A stretch of DNA of 6,332 nucleotides, taken from positions 1-6,332 of the forward strand of contig JAPTVL010000213.1 of NCBI GenBank assembly GCA_028065725.1. Direction: 5' to 3'. Position 1 is the stretch's first letter. Each line of letters begins with the position of its first letter. A program made the position numbers and the translations under genes. The notes beneath the pieces are model-generated. The model did no database searches. It was not told the DNA's origin and was given only the letters and a program-made list of their open reading frames with translations. Shown piece by piece: positions 4,431 to 6,332 of this stretch. This DNA comes from Betaproteobacteria bacterium (GTDB lineage: Bacteria; Pseudomonadota; Gammaproteobacteria; Burkholderiales; Rhodocyclaceae).

Positions 4431-5866
4431 TGCGGCATTGGCCAGGTTAAACGGAAACAGGTCGACCAAGGCGGGTAATCGACCACATCGATGCTGCCGC
4501 CCGCAGCCAGCAACGATTCGCGCACGATCGACAAGCCCAGTCCGCTGCCTTTGACCGTGCTGGCGGGCTGGCGCGCGCCCTGGAAAAACGGCTCGAAGAT
4601 CCGGCTGCGGTCGGCGTCGGGGATGCCTTCGCCCTGATCGCATACCCACACTGCGACCACGCCGTCGGCGGATTCGCTTTTCACCAGGATGCGTCCGCCT
4701 TCGGGACTGAATTTGACCGCATTGGACAGCAGATTGTCGAGTACGGTTTCCAGCTGGCTGCGGTCGCTGTGCACCCTGGCGGCGGTCAGCTGCGTCTCGA
4801 CCCGGATGCCATGCGCATCGAGCGCCAGCCGCTGTCGCGCCAGCACGCCGGCGAGTATGTCGTCCAGCGCCTGCGGCGCGGCGGGGGGCGGGGTGGCGTC
4901 CCGCATCATGCCGCCGTAGCGGATCAGGTCCTCGATGCGCTTCTGCAGGTCGCGGCTGGCGCTGTCCATGATGCCGACGATGCTGCGCTGGCGTGCGTTG
5001 ATACTGCCTGCCAGCTCATCGCCCAGCAGCGCCACGCCTTCGCGCAGCGAAGCCAGCGGGGTTTTCAGTTCGTGCGACACGTGGCGCAGGAAGCGCAGTT
5101 TCTGTTCTTCCAGCGCCTGCAGGCGCTGGCGCAGCCAGTCGATCTCGCGCCCCAGTTCGACGATGTCCTGCGGTCCGCTGATCGCCGCCAATGGGCGCAG
5201 GTCGGCCTGGCCGAGCTGCTGGATCGAGGCCTTGAGCTGCTTGATCGGACGGTTGATCATCCAGGAGAACACCCCGGCCAGCAGCAGCGTCAACGGAATC
5301 AGCGCCAGCGCCAGCACGATCAGCCGCTGCCGGGTGGCTTGCACAGTCGCTTCCAGCGCCTGCAATTCCCGCTGCACCGCGGCGTCGGCCTGGCCGAGCA
5401 GGGTGCGTGCGCCCGCGTCCAGCGCATCGAATGCGGGGTCGAGCGCATGGAAACGGTCACTGTCGAGAAAGGCGCCCGGTTGGAGTTCGCTATAGAGGGT
5501 GCGGCTGCGGGTCCGCAGCGCCGCCAGCGTGGCGCGCGCCGGCGCGTCGACGAGCTCAGCGTCGAGTCGCGCAAGCTGGGCCTGCAGTTCGTCGAAGCGG
5601 GTCCGCAGGGCGGGTCCGAATTCGGCGTCCTGCAGCAGATGGTATTGCCCGGCGGCGCGCTGCAGCTGGCTGACCGACTCGACGATCTGCCGCACGTCGC
5701 GCGTAATGTCGAGGCTGGTGCGGGTGAATTGGCGCTGGGTGTCGGCCACGCCCTGCAGCACGTGCACCGCGTTGATCAGGCCGCTGGCCAGCGGCACGAT
5801 CAGCACGCCCATCGCGACGATGACCAGGATGGTGAACGAACGGGGATAGTAGGGGCCAGCAAGCAT
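4427..5866 (-). CDS. glrK: GlrK (QseE)-type membrane sensor histidine kinase
   Basis: This encodes 479 residues from the ATG at 5866. Order: membrane segment 1 (about 11-30), a periplasmic sensor region of about 150 residues that is largely helical, membrane segment 2 (about 181-203), HAMP linker (to about 253), HisKA dimerisation domain with H-box RHVSHELKTP (phosphoacceptor H265), and the HATPase domain with N-box LDNLLSNAVKFSP (N382), G1 DQGEGIP (410-416) and G2 KGSGLGLS (439-446). The N-terminal YYPRSF before membrane segment 1 is usual for GlrK-like kinases. The start is uncertain: 5866 has no clear ribosome-binding site, and the frame continues to 5941. That extension covers a strong hairpin and reads as arginine-rich non-family sequence, so it is rejected. 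Predicted role: inner-membrane kinase that phosphorylates GlrR in response to envelope signals. The stop overlaps the next gene's start (ATGA). Confidence 0.9.
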   Translation of the reverse strand: MLAGPYYPRSFTILVIVAMGVLIVPLASGLINAVHVLQGVADTQRQFTRTSLDITRDVRQIVESVSQLQRAAGQYHLLQDAEFGPALRTRFDELQAQLARLDAELVDAPARATLAALRTRSRTLYSELQPGAFLDSDRFHALDPAFDALDAGARTLLGQADAAVQRELQALEATVQATRQRLIVLALALIPLTLLLAGVFSWMINRPIKQLKASIQQLGQADLRPLAAISGPQDIVELGREIDWLRQRLQALEEQKLRFLRHVSHELKTPLASLREGVALLGDELAGSINARQRSIVGIMDSASRDLQKRIEDLIRYGGMMRDATPPPAAPQALDDILAGVLARQRLALDAHGIRVETQLTAARVHSDRSQLETVLDNLLSNAVKFSPEGGRILVKSESADGVVAVWVCDQGEGIPDADRSRIFEPFFQGARQPASTVKGSGLGLSIVRESLLAAGGSIDVVDYPPWSTCFRLTWPMPQ

Positions 5867-5891
5867 CCGGATGAAGGTCGTTGGCAATGTT

Positions 5892-5946
5892 GCAGCATAC
5901 CCCGACGGGCGGGCACGATGGCGGCGGCCGCCATCGCGCATGCTGC
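5892..5946 (-). terminator. Nested hairpin between gltD and glrK, possible terminator without T tract
   Basis: The inner perfect stem GATGGCGG (5917-5924) / CCGCCATC (5928-5935) has a 3-nt loop. It lies inside an outer inverted repeat GCAGCAT (5892-5898) / ATGCTGC (5940-5946). It starts just after the gltD stop. No T run follows on the minus strand, so it would be an imperfect terminator or an mRNA 3' stabiliser. It argues that this stretch is not coding and so against the longer glrK start. Confidence 0.45.
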
Positions 5947-5950
5947 GGGT

Positions 5951-6332
<382 letters not shown>

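Noticed and set aside
4431..4649. 73-codon N-terminal extension of the lipoprotein gene
   Set aside because: It lies entirely inside the 3' part of glrK in another frame and would bury the lipoprotein signal peptide, which starts naturally at the ATGA junction.
5867..5941. Longer start for glrK at 5941
   Set aside because: The extra 25 residues are arginine-rich, unlike kinases of this type, cover a strong hairpin, and the upstream sequence has no ribosome-binding site. The start at 5866 is also weak, so this is a preference, not proof.

Overview
The window is GC-rich DNA in which nearly every gene lies on the minus strand. The cell type is Gram-negative, as shown by an outer-membrane FadL-type barrel, lipoboxes and Sec signal peptides. 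Gene families and codon use suggest a betaproteobacterium. A Thiobacillus- or Nitrosomonadales-like host is an inference and cannot be proven from 6.3 kb.

Layout, left to right. Positions 1-652 (+) hold the C-terminal two thirds or less of an OmpP1/FadL-family barrel, closed by a strong intrinsic terminator. Converging on it from the right is a minus-strand run of three small exported proteins. In order of transcription these are an EF-hand protein (1975-1697), an EF-hand plus BON-domain protein (1652-1164) and a small lipoprotein (1091-717). A non-coding stretch of about 300 bp (1976-2280) follows. Next is a 55-residue DUF1328 membrane protein (2448-2281) with its own terminator. Then comes a tightly coupled three-gene operon, glrK - qseG-like lipoprotein - glrR (5866-2611), whose two internal junctions are both ATGA overlaps. 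The right edge carries the C-terminal end of gltD, the glutamate synthase small subunit.

The main discovery is regulatory. GlrR is an NtrC-family sigma-54 activator, and in enterobacteria its binding site is TGTC-N10-GACA. Two exact copies of that motif (2133-2150 and 2196-2213) lie upstream of the EF-hand gene. Between them and the gene is a near-perfect -24/-12 sigma-54 promoter (2048-2033). The DUF1328 gene has a second near-perfect sigma-54 promoter (2516-2501), a symmetrically altered site CGTC-N10-GACG (2591-2608) and an IHF-like sequence in between. The exact sites are 63 bp apart centre to centre, about six helical turns. The two promoter-proximal sites differ by 10 bp, about one turn, in their distance to the promoter.

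The proposed model is that GlrK, with the QseG-like lipoprotein, senses an envelope condition and phosphorylates GlrR. GlrR with sigma-54 RNA polymerase would then switch on the adjacent envelope genes: DUF1328, periplasmic EF-hand, EF-hand-BON and lipoprotein. The genes and motifs are read directly from the sequence. The regulatory circuit and its physiological meaning are inference.
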